The notes under the pieces were generated by a model. It was not told where the DNA came from and did no database searches. It saw nothing but the letters and a program-made list of their open reading frames with translations. DNA of 32,329 bases from Synergistaceae bacterium (GTDB lineage Bacteria > Synergistota > Synergistia > Synergistales > Synergistaceae): positions 1-32,329 of the forward strand of contig JAITOL010000165.1 in NCBI GenBank assembly GCA_031289955.1. Direction: 5' to 3'. This document shows, one piece after another, positions 1-8,468 of the stretch. Numbering within the stretch: position 1 is the stretch's first letter; each line of letters starts with the position of its first letter. The position numbers were made by a program, and so were the translations under genes.

Positions 1-48
1 TTCGGCGGGCTTGCGGGGTGATGTTTCAACTGTTTCACAGGCCCCATG

Positions 49-2118
49 TCACTTCAGGAGCGAGAAATCGCCTATCGAGTCGAAGAGATTTTTTGCGCGA
101 CAGAGCAGCCCAGTTCTCGTGGCGCGTACCGCCGGGTCGGGATCCATCACCATCACTCCGTCGAAGAAAGCCGATATCGCGCCCGAGAGCCCGGACAGCG
201 CCCTGCAAACGGCCTTCCAGTCGAGCGACGCCAGCGCGCGGGCCGTCTCGTCGCCTCGGAGGTTCAATGCGGCGCCCAGCGCGCGTTCCGCGTCGGTCGT
301 GAAATCACCGGCCTTGGGGTCGAGCGACTCTCGCTCGGCGTCGGGCAGTTTGCCGAGTATATTGTTGACCCGCACGGCGGAGATCACCAGCGATTCGAAC
401 CACGCCTCGCCGCTCACTTCCTCGAACGCTTCGAGCATCCGAAGCGCCTGAAGGGGCCGCAGGCCCATCGACGCCGCGGCGAGGCTCGTCGTTCCATGCC
501 CGTACGAACGCTCGCGAAGCTGATTATAGAGCCGCTGCCTGTAGAAATCGACCGCTTTGCCCCGCACCCCGTTGTCGGCGTCGAGACGCCCGGCGGCCTC
601 CGCGAACAGCTCGCCCATGTCGACGTCCATCTCCAGCCCCCAGAGTATCTCGTTTATGCCGCGCGCGGCGCGTCTGAGCCCGTAGGGATCCTGCGAACCA
701 GTCGGAGAGAGCCCCACTTTGTGGATGGCGATTATCGAGTCGGCCCTGTCGCATATTCCGATGACCGCCCCGGTTTTGCCCGACGGTATTCTGTCGCCCG
801 CGAACCTGGGCAGATACTGCTCGAATATGGCGTCGGCCACTTCGTCGGTCTCGCCGCCGCGTTTTGCGTACTCGCGGCCCATAACGCCCTGCACCTCGGG
901 GAACTCGAACACCATGCCGGTGACGAGATCCGCCTTGGCCAGAACCGCCGCTCTGTCCGCGGCGCCGGCTATACCGGGCTCATTTATATGCCCGACCAGC
1001 CAGCCCGCAATGGATCTCACCCGTTCGCACTTGTCGCGGATCGAGCCCAAAGCCTCCTGATAAAGCACCTTTTCGAGCCGCGGCAGACGGGATTCGAGGC
1101 TCGACTTGAGATCGTCGCGCCAGAAGAACGCCGCGTCGTACAGCCTGGCGCGGAGCACTCGCTCGTTGCCGTCGCGGACAACGTTCATATCGCGGGCCCT
1201 GTTGTTGCTCACCCCTATGAAGTTCGCCATGAGCCCGCCGTTTTTGTCGCGCACCGGAAAATAGCGCTGGTTTTTCTTCATCGTCGCTATCAGAACTTCC
1301 TCCGGTATGTCGAGGAATTCGCTCTCGAACGACCCGCAAAACGGAATGGGATACTCCGTGAGCTGGGCGTTCTCCTCCAGCAGATCCGGATCGTCGTCTG
1401 CGGCGCCGCCCAATTCGCGCTCTATCTCGGCTATGCCGCTTTTTATCATGTTCTTTCGTTTTTCGTGGTCGACGATGACGAACTCGCGCTCCAGCGCGGC
1501 CTCGTAATCGCCGGCGCTATCTACGCGGACCGATTTGGAACCCATGAATCTGTGGCCCCGGCTATTTGCGCCGCTCATGACGCCGCCGAAACAGACCGGT
1601 ATTATGCCGCCGTCGAAGAGGGCCACGATCCAGCGAACCGGGCGGGCAAAACGCACACCCTGCTCCTCCCAGTACATGTTCTTGGGGAACACTATCCCGC
1701 GAATCAGGCCGGACAGAAAATCCGGCAGCAGATCCGCCGTCTCCCGTCCGGTCTCGCGCACTATCGCGTGCAGATACTCGACGCCCTTTATCTCCATGAA
1801 CTTCAGGCCGGAGGCGTCCACCCCCCTGCTTTTAGCGAAACCCAGAGCCGCCGCCGTGTACTGCCCGTCGGAGCTCAAGGCCTGAGTCTTGGGCGGGCCT
1901 TTTACGGCCTCCTCGAAGTCGTCCTGCCTGTCGGCCAGGTTGGAGACGCAGAGCGCTATCCTGCGCGGCGTGCCAGTCACCCTGAGGTTCCCATAACTGA
2001 GGCGCAGCTCCCCCAGAGCGGTTTTGGCAGCTTCGGACAGCTCGCCTATAACCCATGTCATGAAACGGGCCGGTATCTCCTCCGTCCCTATCTCGAACAA
2101 TAGATCGCGTTTTATCAT
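49..2118 (-). CDS. glyS: glycyl-tRNA synthetase beta subunit
   Basis: Beta subunit of the bacterial alpha2-beta2 glycyl-tRNA synthetase, which charges tRNA-Gly in the cytoplasm. The protein is 689 residues when started at the ATG that overlaps the glyQ stop as ATGA; this matches the usual family length. The N-terminus ([19 protein letters not shown]) is the family signature, and the conserved [12 protein letters not shown] segment and the C-terminal tRNA-binding region are present. An open frame continues 64 codons upstream but lies inside glyQ, so I rejected that longer start. The gene is translationally coupled to glyQ and probably shares its promoter. The call is secure from sequence resemblance. 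Confidence 0.97.
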   Translation of the reverse strand: MIKRDLLFEIGTEEIPARFMTWVIGELSEAAKTALGELRLSYGNLRVTGTPRRIALCVSNLADRQDDFEEAVKGPPKTQALSSDGQYTAAALGFAKSRGVDASGLKFMEIKGVEYLHAIVRETGRETADLLPDFLSGLIRGIVFPKNMYWEEQGVRFARPVRWIVALFDGGIIPVCFGGVMSGANSRGHRFMGSKSVRVDSAGDYEAALEREFVIVDHEKRKNMIKSGIAEIERELGGAADDDPDLLEENAQLTEYPIPFCGSFESEFLDIPEEVLIATMKKNQRYFPVRDKNGGLMANFIGVSNNRARDMNVVRDGNERVLRARLYDAAFFWRDDLKSSLESRLPRLEKVLYQEALGSIRDKCERVRSIAGWLVGHINEPGIAGAADRAAVLAKADLVTGMVFEFPEVQGVMGREYAKRGGETDEVADAIFEQYLPRFAGDRIPSGKTGAVIGICDRADSIIAIHKVGLSPTGSQDPYGLRRAARGINEILWGLEMDVDMGELFAEAAGRLDADNGVRGKAVDFYRQRLYNQLRERSYGHGTTSLAAASMGLRPLQALRMLEAFEEVSGEAWFESLVISAVRVNNILGKLPDAERESLDPKAGDFTTDAERALGAALNLRGDETARALASLDWKAVCRALSGLSGAISAFFDGVMVMDPDPAVRATRTGLLCRAKNLFDSIGDFSLLK

Positions 2119-3023
2119 TTCAGTTCCTCCCCGCGCGGCGCGTCGGGCGGACCGAATTTTCCCATAAGGGGGAACCCCATGCCCTCGCGCTGCGCGAGAT
2201 ATGCTTTGCAGCACGCGCCGGCAAGGGCTCGCACACGGGCTATGTAGCCGGTGCGCTCCGTCACGCTGATCGCGTTCCTGGCGTCCAGTATGTTGAAGGC
2301 GTGAGAACACTTGAGGACGTAGTCGTAAGCCGGCAGCACCATGCCCGACTCTATGACCCGCGCGCTCTCCGCCTCGTACATGTTGAAGAGCTTGAAGAGC
2401 ATGTCCGTGTCGGCGAGCTCAAAGTTGTAGGTCGACCCCTCGACCTCCGAACGATGATGGACGTCGCCGTATTTCACCCGCCCCACCCAATCGAGGTCGT
2501 ATACGTTGTTCACCTTCTGCGCGTACATCGCTATGCGTTCGAGCCCGTACGTGAGCTCAGCCGGCACAAGCTGCATATCCACTCCGCCGAACTGCTGAAA
2601 ATACGTGAACTGCGTTATCTCCATCCCGTCGAGCCAGACCTCCCAGCCGAGCCCCCACGCGCCTGTCGTCGGGTTCTCCCAGTCGTCCTCCACAAAACGG
2701 ATGTCGTGGTCTCGCGGATCTATGCCGAGAGCCGTGAGGCTTTCGAGATACAGTTCCTGGACGTCATCCGGCGCGGGCTTCAGTATCACCTGATACTGAT
2801 AGTAGTGCTGAAGCCTGTTTGGGTTCTCGCCGTATCGTCCGTCGGTCGGCCGGCGCGACGGCTCGACGTAGGCCACTTTCCAGGGCTCAGGCCCTATCAC
2901 CCTGAGCGTGGTCGCGGGGTTCATCGTTCCGGCGCCAACCTCGATGTCATACGGCTGCTGCAATATACAGCCCCGGCTCGTCCAGAAATTTTCAAGCCTC
3001 ATAATCAACTCCTGAAAGTTCAA
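2115..3023 (-). CDS. glyQ: glycyl-tRNA synthetase alpha subunit
   Basis: Catalytic alpha subunit of the heterotetrameric glycyl-tRNA synthetase (class II fold), forming glycyl-adenylate and charging tRNA-Gly with GlyS. Hallmark segments are visible: [51 protein letters not shown] and the late [15 protein letters not shown] chose the TTG at 3023 as start (302 residues, close to the usual 303): it has an AGGGGG ribosome site 7 bases upstream and gives an N-terminus ([14 protein letters not shown]) that aligns with the family. A TTG ten codons further upstream lacks such a site. It is the first gene of a two-gene operon; a sigma-70-like promoter lies just upstream. Confidence 0.96.
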   Translation of the reverse strand: MNFQELIMRLENFWTSRGCILQQPYDIEVGAGTMNPATTLRVIGPEPWKVAYVEPSRRPTDGRYGENPNRLQHYYQYQVILKPAPDDVQELYLESLTALGIDPRDHDIRFVEDDWENPTTGAWGLGWEVWLDGMEITQFTYFQQFGGVDMQLVPAELTYGLERIAMYAQKVNNVYDLDWVGRVKYGDVHHRSEVEGSTYNFELADTDMLFKLFNMYEAESARVIESGMVLPAYDYVLKCSHAFNILDARNAISVTERTGYIARVRALAGACCKAYLAQREGMGFPLMGKFGPPDAPRGEELK

Positions 3024-3081
3024 ACAAATGCCCCCTTCACAGCCGCAGCGCAAATAAAAACAAAATCAAACGGCGTAGGTA

Positions 3082-3109
3082 ATTATAACGTATTCCAATG
3101 TTAAATCAA
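3082..3109 (-). promoter_or_regulatory. sigma-70-type promoter for glyQS
   Basis: Reading the minus strand, TTGATT (3109-3104) and a perfect TATAAT (3087-3082) are separated by 16 bases, about 60 bases ahead of the chosen glyQ start. No T-box leader, specifier loop or terminator is visible between it and the gene. Confidence 0.6.
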
Positions 3110-3157
3110 CTCGCGCCAAATCGGTATACATGCCTATCATTCCGATTACATGAAAAC

Positions 3158-3185
3158 TTGTAAATATGAGATTTTTGATTATACT
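3158..3185 (+). promoter_or_regulatory. putative promoter for the MATE exporter gene
   Basis: TTGTAA (3158-3163) and TATACT (3180-3185) are separated by 16 bases and lie about 33 bases ahead of the ATG at 3218. It is back-to-back with the glyQS promoter. Confidence 0.45.
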
Positions 3186-3217
3186 TCAATGAGCGAGCGG
3201 GGGTAACGATTTTTGAA

Positions 3218-4636
3218 ATGACAATTTTCAGTAAAGATTTAAAGATTTTTCCGGCGCGTGGATTTTTCACAGGCAAGGCGGATCTTGGAAACGACGCTCC
3301 AATGACGGCCATACTGAAGCTGGCCATCCCGTCAATGGGGCTTTTTGTATTCAGCACGCTGCTGCATCTCGTCGACACTATTTTCGTATCGTGGCTCGGA
3401 GAGCTGCCGATGGCCGCCATGTCGTTCACCGGGCCGATAAATATGTGCGTCTTCGCGACGCTGGAGTGCGTGGCGAACGGTTCGATAGCCCTGATGGGGC
3501 GCAACCTCGGACGAGGAGACATTCGATCCGCCCGGCACATAGCGAAAAGCGGGCTCGCCCTGCTTTACGTCGTCTGCCTCATATCCGTCCCGCTCGTGCT
3601 GCCCGGCGTTTCGAACGCGCTCTTCTCGAGCATAGGGGCGGGCGGCGACGACACGCTCCTTCGCCTGTGCTGGATGTACAACATGTGGGTGCCGATAATG
3701 CTGCCGTTCCTGGGATATACGTACATGGCAAACACCGTCTTCAGGGCTCAGGGCGACACAATGACCCCATTCAAGGCGATATCGCTCGCTAACGTCATAA
3801 ACATCGTACTCGACCCAATACTCATATTCGTCTTCCACTGGGGCATAGCCGGCGCCGCCATAGCGACGTGGATATCGCGCATCGCGTCGTCGATATGGCT
3901 TTGGAACCGCATGAAACGCCAGAGCGACATTGTGATCTCGCCTGTCACTCTGCCGGAACACAGGCTCATGAGCTACTGGAGGCCGATACTATGGATAGGG
4001 ATACCGGTCGGGCTCTCGACAGCGAGCACCGCGCTCGGCATGGGGAGCGTCAACCGGATACTGTCGACGTTCGGCCACAGGGTCGTGGCTTCCTGGATGA
4101 TAGGTATCAGGGTCGAGGAGCTCGCGTTCAACTTCCTGCAGGGAATAAACGTGGCCCTTACGCCGTATATAGCCTTCAACTATGGAAAACGCGACGCCTG
4201 GAGGATGACGGCCGGGTTCAAATCGGCGTTCCTTCTCGCTTTGGGTCTCGTCGGAACGATGGGCATAATCATATACTCGTGGCCCGGATTTTTCCTCGCC
4301 ATTTTCAGGCCGGCCCCGGAGATCACCGCCATGGCGTCGAGATCGATACGAGCGTCCGTCCCGGGCTATCCGTTCAACATCTTCCTCATTTTGGCCAGCG
4401 GATTTTTCGTCGGAACCGGTTATTCGATATATGGGACAATCACCCAGCTGCTGAGGTCTGTCGTGTTCCGGGTCTCCGCCGCCTGGATATTCGCGCGGAT
4501 TTTCCCCCTCGAAAACATCTGGTGGTTCCAGTCCCTCTCGTTTTTTCTGGCGAGCTTCGCCTCAGGGACGTTTTTCATGTATCTGCGGCAAAAAATAAAA
4601 CGCGAGTTCGAAACCGCCCCAAACCCGCGCCAATAG
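3218..4636 (+). CDS. MATE family efflux transporter
   Basis: Cation-coupled multidrug/toxin exporter of the MATE (NorM/DinF-like) family in the inner membrane. The 472-residue protein shows about twelve hydrophobic segments in two repeated halves. The first helix of the N half contains the typical LAIPSMGLFVFSTLLHLVDTIFVSWLG pattern (quoted partly as LVDTIFVSWLG), and the second half begins near LWIGIPVGLSTAS. Length fits the family (440-480). The ATG at 3218 is the only good start, though its closest ribosome-site-like stretch (GCGGGGG) is about 14 bases away. The gene converges with the downstream dehydrogenase with only 5 bases between their stops and no hairpin. Substrate cannot be told from sequence. 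Confidence 0.93.
   Translation: MTIFSKDLKIFPARGFFTGKADLGNDAPMTAILKLAIPSMGLFVFSTLLHLVDTIFVSWLGELPMAAMSFTGPINMCVFATLECVANGSIALMGRNLGRGDIRSARHIAKSGLALLYVVCLISVPLVLPGVSNALFSSIGAGGDDTLLRLCWMYNMWVPIMLPFLGYTYMANTVFRAQGDTMTPFKAISLANVINIVLDPILIFVFHWGIAGAAIATWISRIASSIWLWNRMKRQSDIVISPVTLPEHRLMSYWRPILWIGIPVGLSTASTALGMGSVNRILSTFGHRVVASWMIGIRVEELAFNFLQGINVALTPYIAFNYGKRDAWRMTAGFKSAFLLALGLVGTMGIIIYSWPGFFLAIFRPAPEITAMASRSIRASVPGYPFNIFLILASGFFVGTGYSIYGTITQLLRSVVFRVSAAWIFARIFPLENIWWFQSLSFFLASFASGTFFMYLRQKIKREFETAPNPRQ
3223..3237 (+). promoter_or_regulatory. possible CodY box overlapping the MATE start
   Basis: The 15 bases AATTTTCAGTAAAGA match the known CodY consensus AATTTTCWGAAAATT at 12 positions. It lies just inside the coding start of the MATE gene, downstream of its promoter, where a bound repressor could block transcription. 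codY itself is in this window. Three mismatches make a chance match quite possible. Confidence 0.25.
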
Positions 4637-4641
4637 ACAAT

Positions 4642-5763
4642 CTACACAGCTACGACTCTCCGGTATATATCCGTTATGAATTCCTCTGTCACGGTATCGC
4701 GCCATTCGGGCCCGAAGTGACTCTGCCAAAGTTTTTCCATGCTCATCGCCGTATAAGTCATGCGCTCGATGTGAGACTCGTTTATCCCATACTCCCTGGC
4801 CGTCGGACGCGGCATCCCGTTGATTTCCAGGAACTTTACGGTGTCGTCCCATCCGCCGTCCCGATAAATATCCCGGCAGGCCAGCATCGATATTGTGACG
4901 GCGACGCTGTGGGGCAGGCGCGGGCTGGAATTGCTGAGCCCATAGGATATGGCGTGGCTCACCCCGACGCGGCCTCCGATGGAGCTGCTGCCGCCCAGGA
5001 CTGACGCCGCAGCCGACCTCGCCGAGCGCCCAATATCGAAATCCGACAGGTCGCGGGACAGGACATCGCGCGCCATCGCGAGTCCGTCGCGCGAATCCTC
5101 CACAGCGGCCGCGTCGCTCGTGCGGCTCTTCGTTATCTCATAATGATGGAAGAAGCAGTCCATCATCGTGTAGAACCTGTTGAACTTCTTCGCCCCGGAG
5201 GACAACGCCGGATCGATGACGGCCACCGTCGGGGCCGTATGGTTGTTGTTTATGCCCAATTTTTTCTCGGGGCCTCGCAGCACCGCTATCGGAGTGACCT
5301 CGGCCCCTGTTCCGCTCAGCGTCGGAAGCACCCAGATGTCCGGGCCGCGCGCCATGTCGAGCCCGTACCCCTGATACTCCGCGGACGGCCTTGGATTGGC
5401 GAGGCAGATGGACACGGCTTTCGCAAGGTCCATCGTGGCGCCCCCGCCGACGCCCACTATCGCGCCGGGACTTTTTCCGCTGGATTTGAGCAGCGCCACG
5501 ACGTGGTCGACGTCATGTGTGCGCGGTTCCGAGGCGGACGCGTCGAACACGAATTTATCGCCCCTGCCGAAAAGCCTCTCGAACGGTTTCTGGCACGCCA
5601 ACACTCCGTCTATTATGAAAAACGGGGACGACGCCCTGTCCGATAATGCCGCCAGGAGATCGGTCACGCCGTCGTCCGACGTCACTATATCGGTAAATAT
5701 TTTCGTTCTCCACCAGGGGGAGGCGTTTTTGAATTCCTCTTCAGTCATCGGTATTCCGGACAT
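4642..5763 (-). CDS. kdnB: KdnB-like iron-containing alcohol dehydrogenase (3-deoxy-octulosonate 8-oxidase type)
   Basis: Group III iron-dependent alcohol dehydrogenase, most like KdnB, which in Shewanella oxidises C8 of Kdo before KdnA transaminates it to 8-amino-Kdo for lipopolysaccharide. The N half is a dinucleotide-binding fold with GVGGGATMDLAKAV (104-117) and PTLSGTGAE (147-155). The expected metal ligands are D202, H206, H270 and H285. The KdnB-like features recalled are SAEYQGYGL, KKLGINNNHT, FYTMMDCFFHHYE, VSHAISYGLS and the ending LWQSHFGPEW. The start at 5763 has AGGAG about 10 bases upstream. No KdnA aminotransferase or other LPS gene is adjacent, so the substrate is inferred from family resemblance only; a generic alcohol dehydrogenase is the alternative. 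Confidence 0.75.
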   Translation of the reverse strand: MSGIPMTEEEFKNASPWWRTKIFTDIVTSDDGVTDLLAALSDRASSPFFIIDGVLACQKPFERLFGRGDKFVFDASASEPRTHDVDHVVALLKSSGKSPGAIVGVGGGATMDLAKAVSICLANPRPSAEYQGYGLDMARGPDIWVLPTLSGTGAEVTPIAVLRGPEKKLGINNNHTAPTVAVIDPALSSGAKKFNRFYTMMDCFFHHYEITKSRTSDAAAVEDSRDGLAMARDVLSRDLSDFDIGRSARSAAASVLGGSSSIGGRVGVSHAISYGLSNSSPRLPHSVAVTISMLACRDIYRDGGWDDTVKFLEINGMPRPTAREYGINESHIERMTYTAMSMEKLWQSHFGPEWRDTVTEEFITDIYRRVVAV

Positions 5764-5804
5764 TGCGCAAACACTCCTTTTTCGGTCGAAACATGAACAT
5801 ACGA

Positions 5805-5833
5805 TTGATTATACACTTCCTATGACGCATAAT
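5805..5833 (+). promoter_or_regulatory. putative mntP promoter, overlapping a divergent -10 for the KdnB-like gene
   Basis: TTGATT (5805-5810) and CATAAT (5828-5833) are 17 bases apart and precede mntP by about 50 bases. On the opposite strand a perfect TATAAT (5813-5808) sits in the same place and could serve the KdnB-like gene, although its -35 is poor. The leader is too short for a yybP-ykoY manganese riboswitch and none is seen. Confidence 0.4.
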
Positions 5834-5883
5834 AATACATCATGTTTCATCGGTGTAAACATGGGCGCAAGGGAGGTAATTTC

Positions 5884-6435
5884 TTGTTTGGATCGTTGCT
5901 GCCGGCATGTTCGCTCTCCATAGACGCGTTTGCGGTGGCGCTCTGTATAGGAGCTACCGGAGACGGAACGAAAAAGACCGCGGCCATGATGGGAACGGCA
6001 TGCGGGGCTTTTCAGTTTTTCATGCCGCTCGCCGGATGGATGATAGGAGTTTACACACTCGGCAGGATATCCTCGATCGATCATTGGGTCGCGTTCGGAC
6101 TGCTCGCCTTCGTCGGGGGCAATATGATGCGCGGCTCGTTCAGCGGCGAGAGCGTCTGCTCCGGGTACTCGGCGGCAACCTTGAGATCGCTTCTATCTCT
6201 GGCGTTAGCCACCTCGATAGACGCGCTTGCGGTCGGCGCCAGCTTTGGGGTGACGGGAAAGCCCGTACTGGCGCTGGCCGGCGAGTCAGGGCTCATCACG
6301 CTGGCGCTCTGCTTCGCCGGCGTACTCTTTGGACGCCGCGTGGGCAACCGGCTCGGGAAAAGGTCGGAGTTCATCGGCGGTATGGTGTTGATACTGATAG
6401 GGCTCAACATCCTGCGCGAACACCTCGTCCAGTGA
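5884..6435 (+). CDS. mntP: manganese efflux pump MntP
   Basis: Inner-membrane manganese exporter of the MntP (former DUF204) family, protecting against Mn(II) excess. The protein is 183 residues from the TTG at 5884 (family about 188). That start has GGGAGGT six bases upstream and places the first helix (LLPACSLSIDAFAVALCIGA) at the N-terminus; the ATG fourteen codons earlier would add a charged, non-family extension. Two internal repeats each carry the S(I/L)DA motif: SIDAFAV near the start and SIDALAVGASFG in the second half, with the acidic residues known to be needed for transport in the family. Six membrane segments are expected. It converges on the next gene. A DtxR/MntR-type regulator about 19 kb away could control it, but no operator was identified. 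Confidence 0.93.
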   Translation: MFGSLLPACSLSIDAFAVALCIGATGDGTKKTAAMMGTACGAFQFFMPLAGWMIGVYTLGRISSIDHWVAFGLLAFVGGNMMRGSFSGESVCSGYSAATLRSLLSLALATSIDALAVGASFGVTGKPVLALAGESGLITLALCFAGVLFGRRVGNRLGKRSEFIGGMVLILIGLNILREHLVQ

Positions 6436-6450
6436 CGACGCGCGTGGCGG

Positions 6451-7095
6451 TCAGGCGTTTTTGCTCTCGAGCAGTATATTATCCTGCTGTTTTTTGAACG
6501 CCGTTATGAATGTGCTGAAACACTCTATCTCCTGAGCGTCCAAAGACGCGGGAGCATTCTTGTACTCCTCGCATTTGCTCATCTCGAAACATCGCTCCAG
6601 CGCTTCCATCAGCCGAGACAGATGATTGTCCGCGAACGCGTCCGCCGCGGGCGTATCGGCAGGCATGCGCCTTATCGTCTCCAGCACCATATCGGCGAAG
6701 TCGCATATCTCCAGCACCTTCTCCCGCAAACGCGGCTTTCGGATCATCGCGGCCATGGAACGAACCGAGGCGATCTTCGTGGATCCCTCGAACGCCGCGC
6801 GGGATTCCCTGCTCGGAGAATTTTTCGGTATCTTGGACTTCACTTCTTTTTGAACCATTTTGAAATTCTGGGTCTCCCTCATCATCTGAACTACTCGTCC
6901 GGCGTCCTCCCTTTTGCTGTGCTCATACTCGAATATGAAAAGAACCGGGAGAAAAATTATCAGCAGGACAAGAATATACTCAGGGATAAGATCATCATAA
7001 CCCATGAAATTCGATATTCCAAGCAGTATTCCGGTACCGAACAGAAGCACCATAGCATATTTGTTCACTTCAAATTTCACCTGCCTGCGCGACAC
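6451..7095 (-). CDS. small membrane-anchored protein, possibly XpaC-like
   Basis: A 214-residue protein I do not firmly recognise. Two hydrophobic segments lie near the N-terminus (about residues 14-31 and 38-55), followed by a charged, mainly helical cytoplasmic region. The stretch around residues 120-200 (LREKVLEICDFADMVLETI, then DNHLSRLMEALERCFEM) resembles the helical core of the XpaC/5-bromo-4-chloroindolyl-phosphate-hydrolysis family, whose function is itself obscure; this is a weak resemblance. It starts 17 bases after the prepilin peptidase stop on the same strand, so the two are probably cotranscribed. Confidence 0.7.
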   Translation of the reverse strand: MSRRQVKFEVNKYAMVLLFGTGILLGISNFMGYDDLIPEYILVLLIIFLPVLFIFEYEHSKREDAGRVVQMMRETQNFKMVQKEVKSKIPKNSPSRESRAAFEGSTKIASVRSMAAMIRKPRLREKVLEICDFADMVLETIRRMPADTPAADAFADNHLSRLMEALERCFEMSKCEEYKNAPASLDAQEIECFSTFITAFKKQQDNILLESKNA

Positions 7096-7112
7096 ATGTT
7101 ATACAACAGTAA

Positions 7113-7919
7113 TTATCCCCAGGGCCACCCCGGATAGACGCCGCCCATGAGTCCGCCAAAACGCCTTACAAGCGCGTCGCCTATGAAAAGAACCGTCACA
7201 GAGCCTATGGCGAGGAATGGACCGAGCGGCACCGCGTCTTTGCGTTTGAGTTTCTTCGCCAGCATGAGCGGGACGACCACAATCCCCCCCACGAGAAAAC
7301 CTACATAAAGGCCGAACGCGCAATATTTCCACCCAACGGCGGCCCCTATGCCGGCCATGAGCATCGCGTCCCCCCAGCCCATGCCCCCGCGGCTCACTAT
7401 GATGATAAGAGCGATAAATCCGAATCCCAGAGCGGCGCCGAGCAGCCCGGATATTATGGCCGGCCATCCGCCGGAGACGCGGACGAGCAAGCCTATAACC
7501 CCGGGGGCGAGCGCCCATATGTCGTATATATAGCCGTTGTCGAAATCCGTCAGGGAGTTGAAGAGCGAAAACCAGAGCACGATGAGGGACATGCCGAAAG
7601 CGGCGGAAAAACCCCATCTCCAGAAGAGCGCGGCCGACAATATCCCTGAGACCATCTCGGCGACGAAGTGCCGCGGCTTTATCGGCGTTTTGCAGTAGCG
7701 GCATTTTCCGCCCAGCAGCACATAAGAGGCTATCGGCACGAGATCGAGCGACCCCAGGACATGCCCGCATTTATCGCAGACGGAACGCTCGCTCCCCCAC
7801 CATTTTTTTTCGGCGACCGTGCGCATAGCCGCCGCGTTTATGAAGGATCCGGCGCAGGTTCCGGCCGCGAACGCGAATAATATTGATATAATGATGTTAT
7901 AGCCACCGGCAACGCCCAT
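7113..7919 (-). CDS. pilD: prepilin peptidase (A24 family aspartic protease)
   Basis: Bifunctional membrane peptidase that cleaves the leader from type IV prepilins or type II secretion pseudopilins and N-methylates the new N-terminus. The 268-residue protein has the N-terminal methylase-domain zinc motif C48xxC51...C73xxC76 and both catalytic aspartates, one in TDFDNG (D125) and one in GMGWGD (D184). About eight hydrophobic segments are visible and length matches PilD/TadV-large types. No pilin, ATPase or secretin gene is in the window, so it probably serves a distant system. It is divergent from the tautomerase gene with only 30 bases between starts. Confidence 0.94.
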   Translation of the reverse strand: MGVAGGYNIIISILFAFAAGTCAGSFINAAAMRTVAEKKWWGSERSVCDKCGHVLGSLDLVPIASYVLLGGKCRYCKTPIKPRHFVAEMVSGILSAALFWRWGFSAAFGMSLIVLWFSLFNSLTDFDNGYIYDIWALAPGVIGLLVRVSGGWPAIISGLLGAALGFGFIALIIIVSRGGMGWGDAMLMAGIGAAVGWKYCAFGLYVGFLVGGIVVVPLMLAKKLKRKDAVPLGPFLAIGSVTVLFIGDALVRRFGGLMGGVYPGWPWG

Positions 7920-7949
7920 ATAATTACACCCCCGAAAGGAGAAATCGTC

Positions 7950-8141
7950 ATGCCCATAATACAGATAAACCTGATTGAGGGACGTTCGGTCGACGCAAAA
8001 AGAAAATTCGTCTGCGAGGCGACAAAACTCGCGTGCGAGTGTTTTGACGTCGCCCCCGAACAGGTGAGGATAATAAACAACGACATGACACCGGAAAATT
8101 ATTCCATAGCCGGCGCGCTCATCATAGACAGAAAAAAATAA
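7950..8141 (+). CDS. 4-oxalocrotonate tautomerase family protein
   Basis: A 63-residue member of the 4-oxalocrotonate tautomerase superfamily, small homo-oligomeric enzymes using the amino-terminal proline as general base. Pro1 after Met removal is present (MPIIQINLIEGRS), as is the family pattern of a short beta strand, a long helix and a second strand (PEQVRIINNDM). Length is typical (about 62). The start is supported by AAAGGAG eight bases upstream. The physiological substrate is not predictable; the second-position contacts of true 4-OT (Arg11, Arg39) are only partly matched. A hairpin terminator follows. Confidence 0.88.
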   Translation: MPIIQINLIEGRSVDAKRKFVCEATKLACECFDVAPEQVRIINNDMTPENYSIAGALIIDRKK

Positions 8142-8171
8142 CCGGCTCCCTCAGGCGACATTATAACTGAA

Positions 8172-8208
8172 AACGAGCCCGTCTTTAACATGCGGACTCG
8201 TTATTTTA
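8172..8208 (+). terminator. intrinsic terminator after the tautomerase gene
   Basis: AACGAGCCCG (8172-8181) pairs with CGGACTCGTT (8193-8202) over ten positions with one mismatch and an 11-base loop, followed by ATTTTAT. The uridine tract is modest. Confidence 0.6.
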
Positions 8209-8304
8209 TGCCATGTGAGCATAAATTTTGTTAGTTCAAACTAATACATATGTGTTCCACAAGCGCCTTCAAACCACTGCCAAAAACCACTTTCAAGAAC
8301 TATT

Positions 8305-8378
8305 TTACAGTGAAATTCAAGAATTGAATATAATGGGCCGGAATTTGAAGCCTTGACAAAGATATGGCTTCACTGTAA
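8305..8378. repeat. inverted repeat overlapping the flavodoxin promoter
   Basis: TTACAGTGAA (8305-8314) and its exact reverse complement TTCACTGTAA (8369-8378) are 54 bases apart. The right arm covers the start of the -10 element of the flavodoxin promoter. Inside lies a second, smaller inverted repeat ATTCAA-GAA-TTGAAT (8315-8329). The rest of the 327-base gap (8142-8468) holds the upstream terminator, the promoter and an AT-rich leader; I see no gene or known riboswitch. Such paired sites could be operators for a regulator, or arms of an RNA/DNA hairpin. Confidence 0.55.
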
Positions 8379-8381
8379 TAT
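8353..8381 (+). promoter_or_regulatory. strong sigma-70 promoter for flavodoxin
   Basis: A consensus TTGACA (8353-8358), a 17-base spacer, and TAATAT (8376-8381). Transcription would start near 8388, leaving about an 80-base leader before the flavodoxin start. This is the best promoter match in the window. Confidence 0.75.
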
Positions 8382-8468
8382 CTCGTGGTTGTTTGATTTT
8401 ACAAACATATCATGCCCGTTATATAGATGTTTGTGCGGTTTGTAAAAACTAAAAGGAGGTATGTCATC

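Noticed and set aside
1-48. Possible start of another minus-strand gene after glyS (ATG or GTG followed by about 15 codons)
   Set aside because: Too short before the window edge to identify; the ribosome site is unclear.
46-2103. Very long plus-strand open frame opposite glyS
   Set aside because: It is the antisense shadow of glyS, which has clear family similarity along its full length; GC-rich codon bias keeps the opposite strand open.
3024-3217. Considered a T-box leader ahead of glyQS
   Set aside because: The leader is about 60 bases, with no specifier stem, T-box sequence or terminator.
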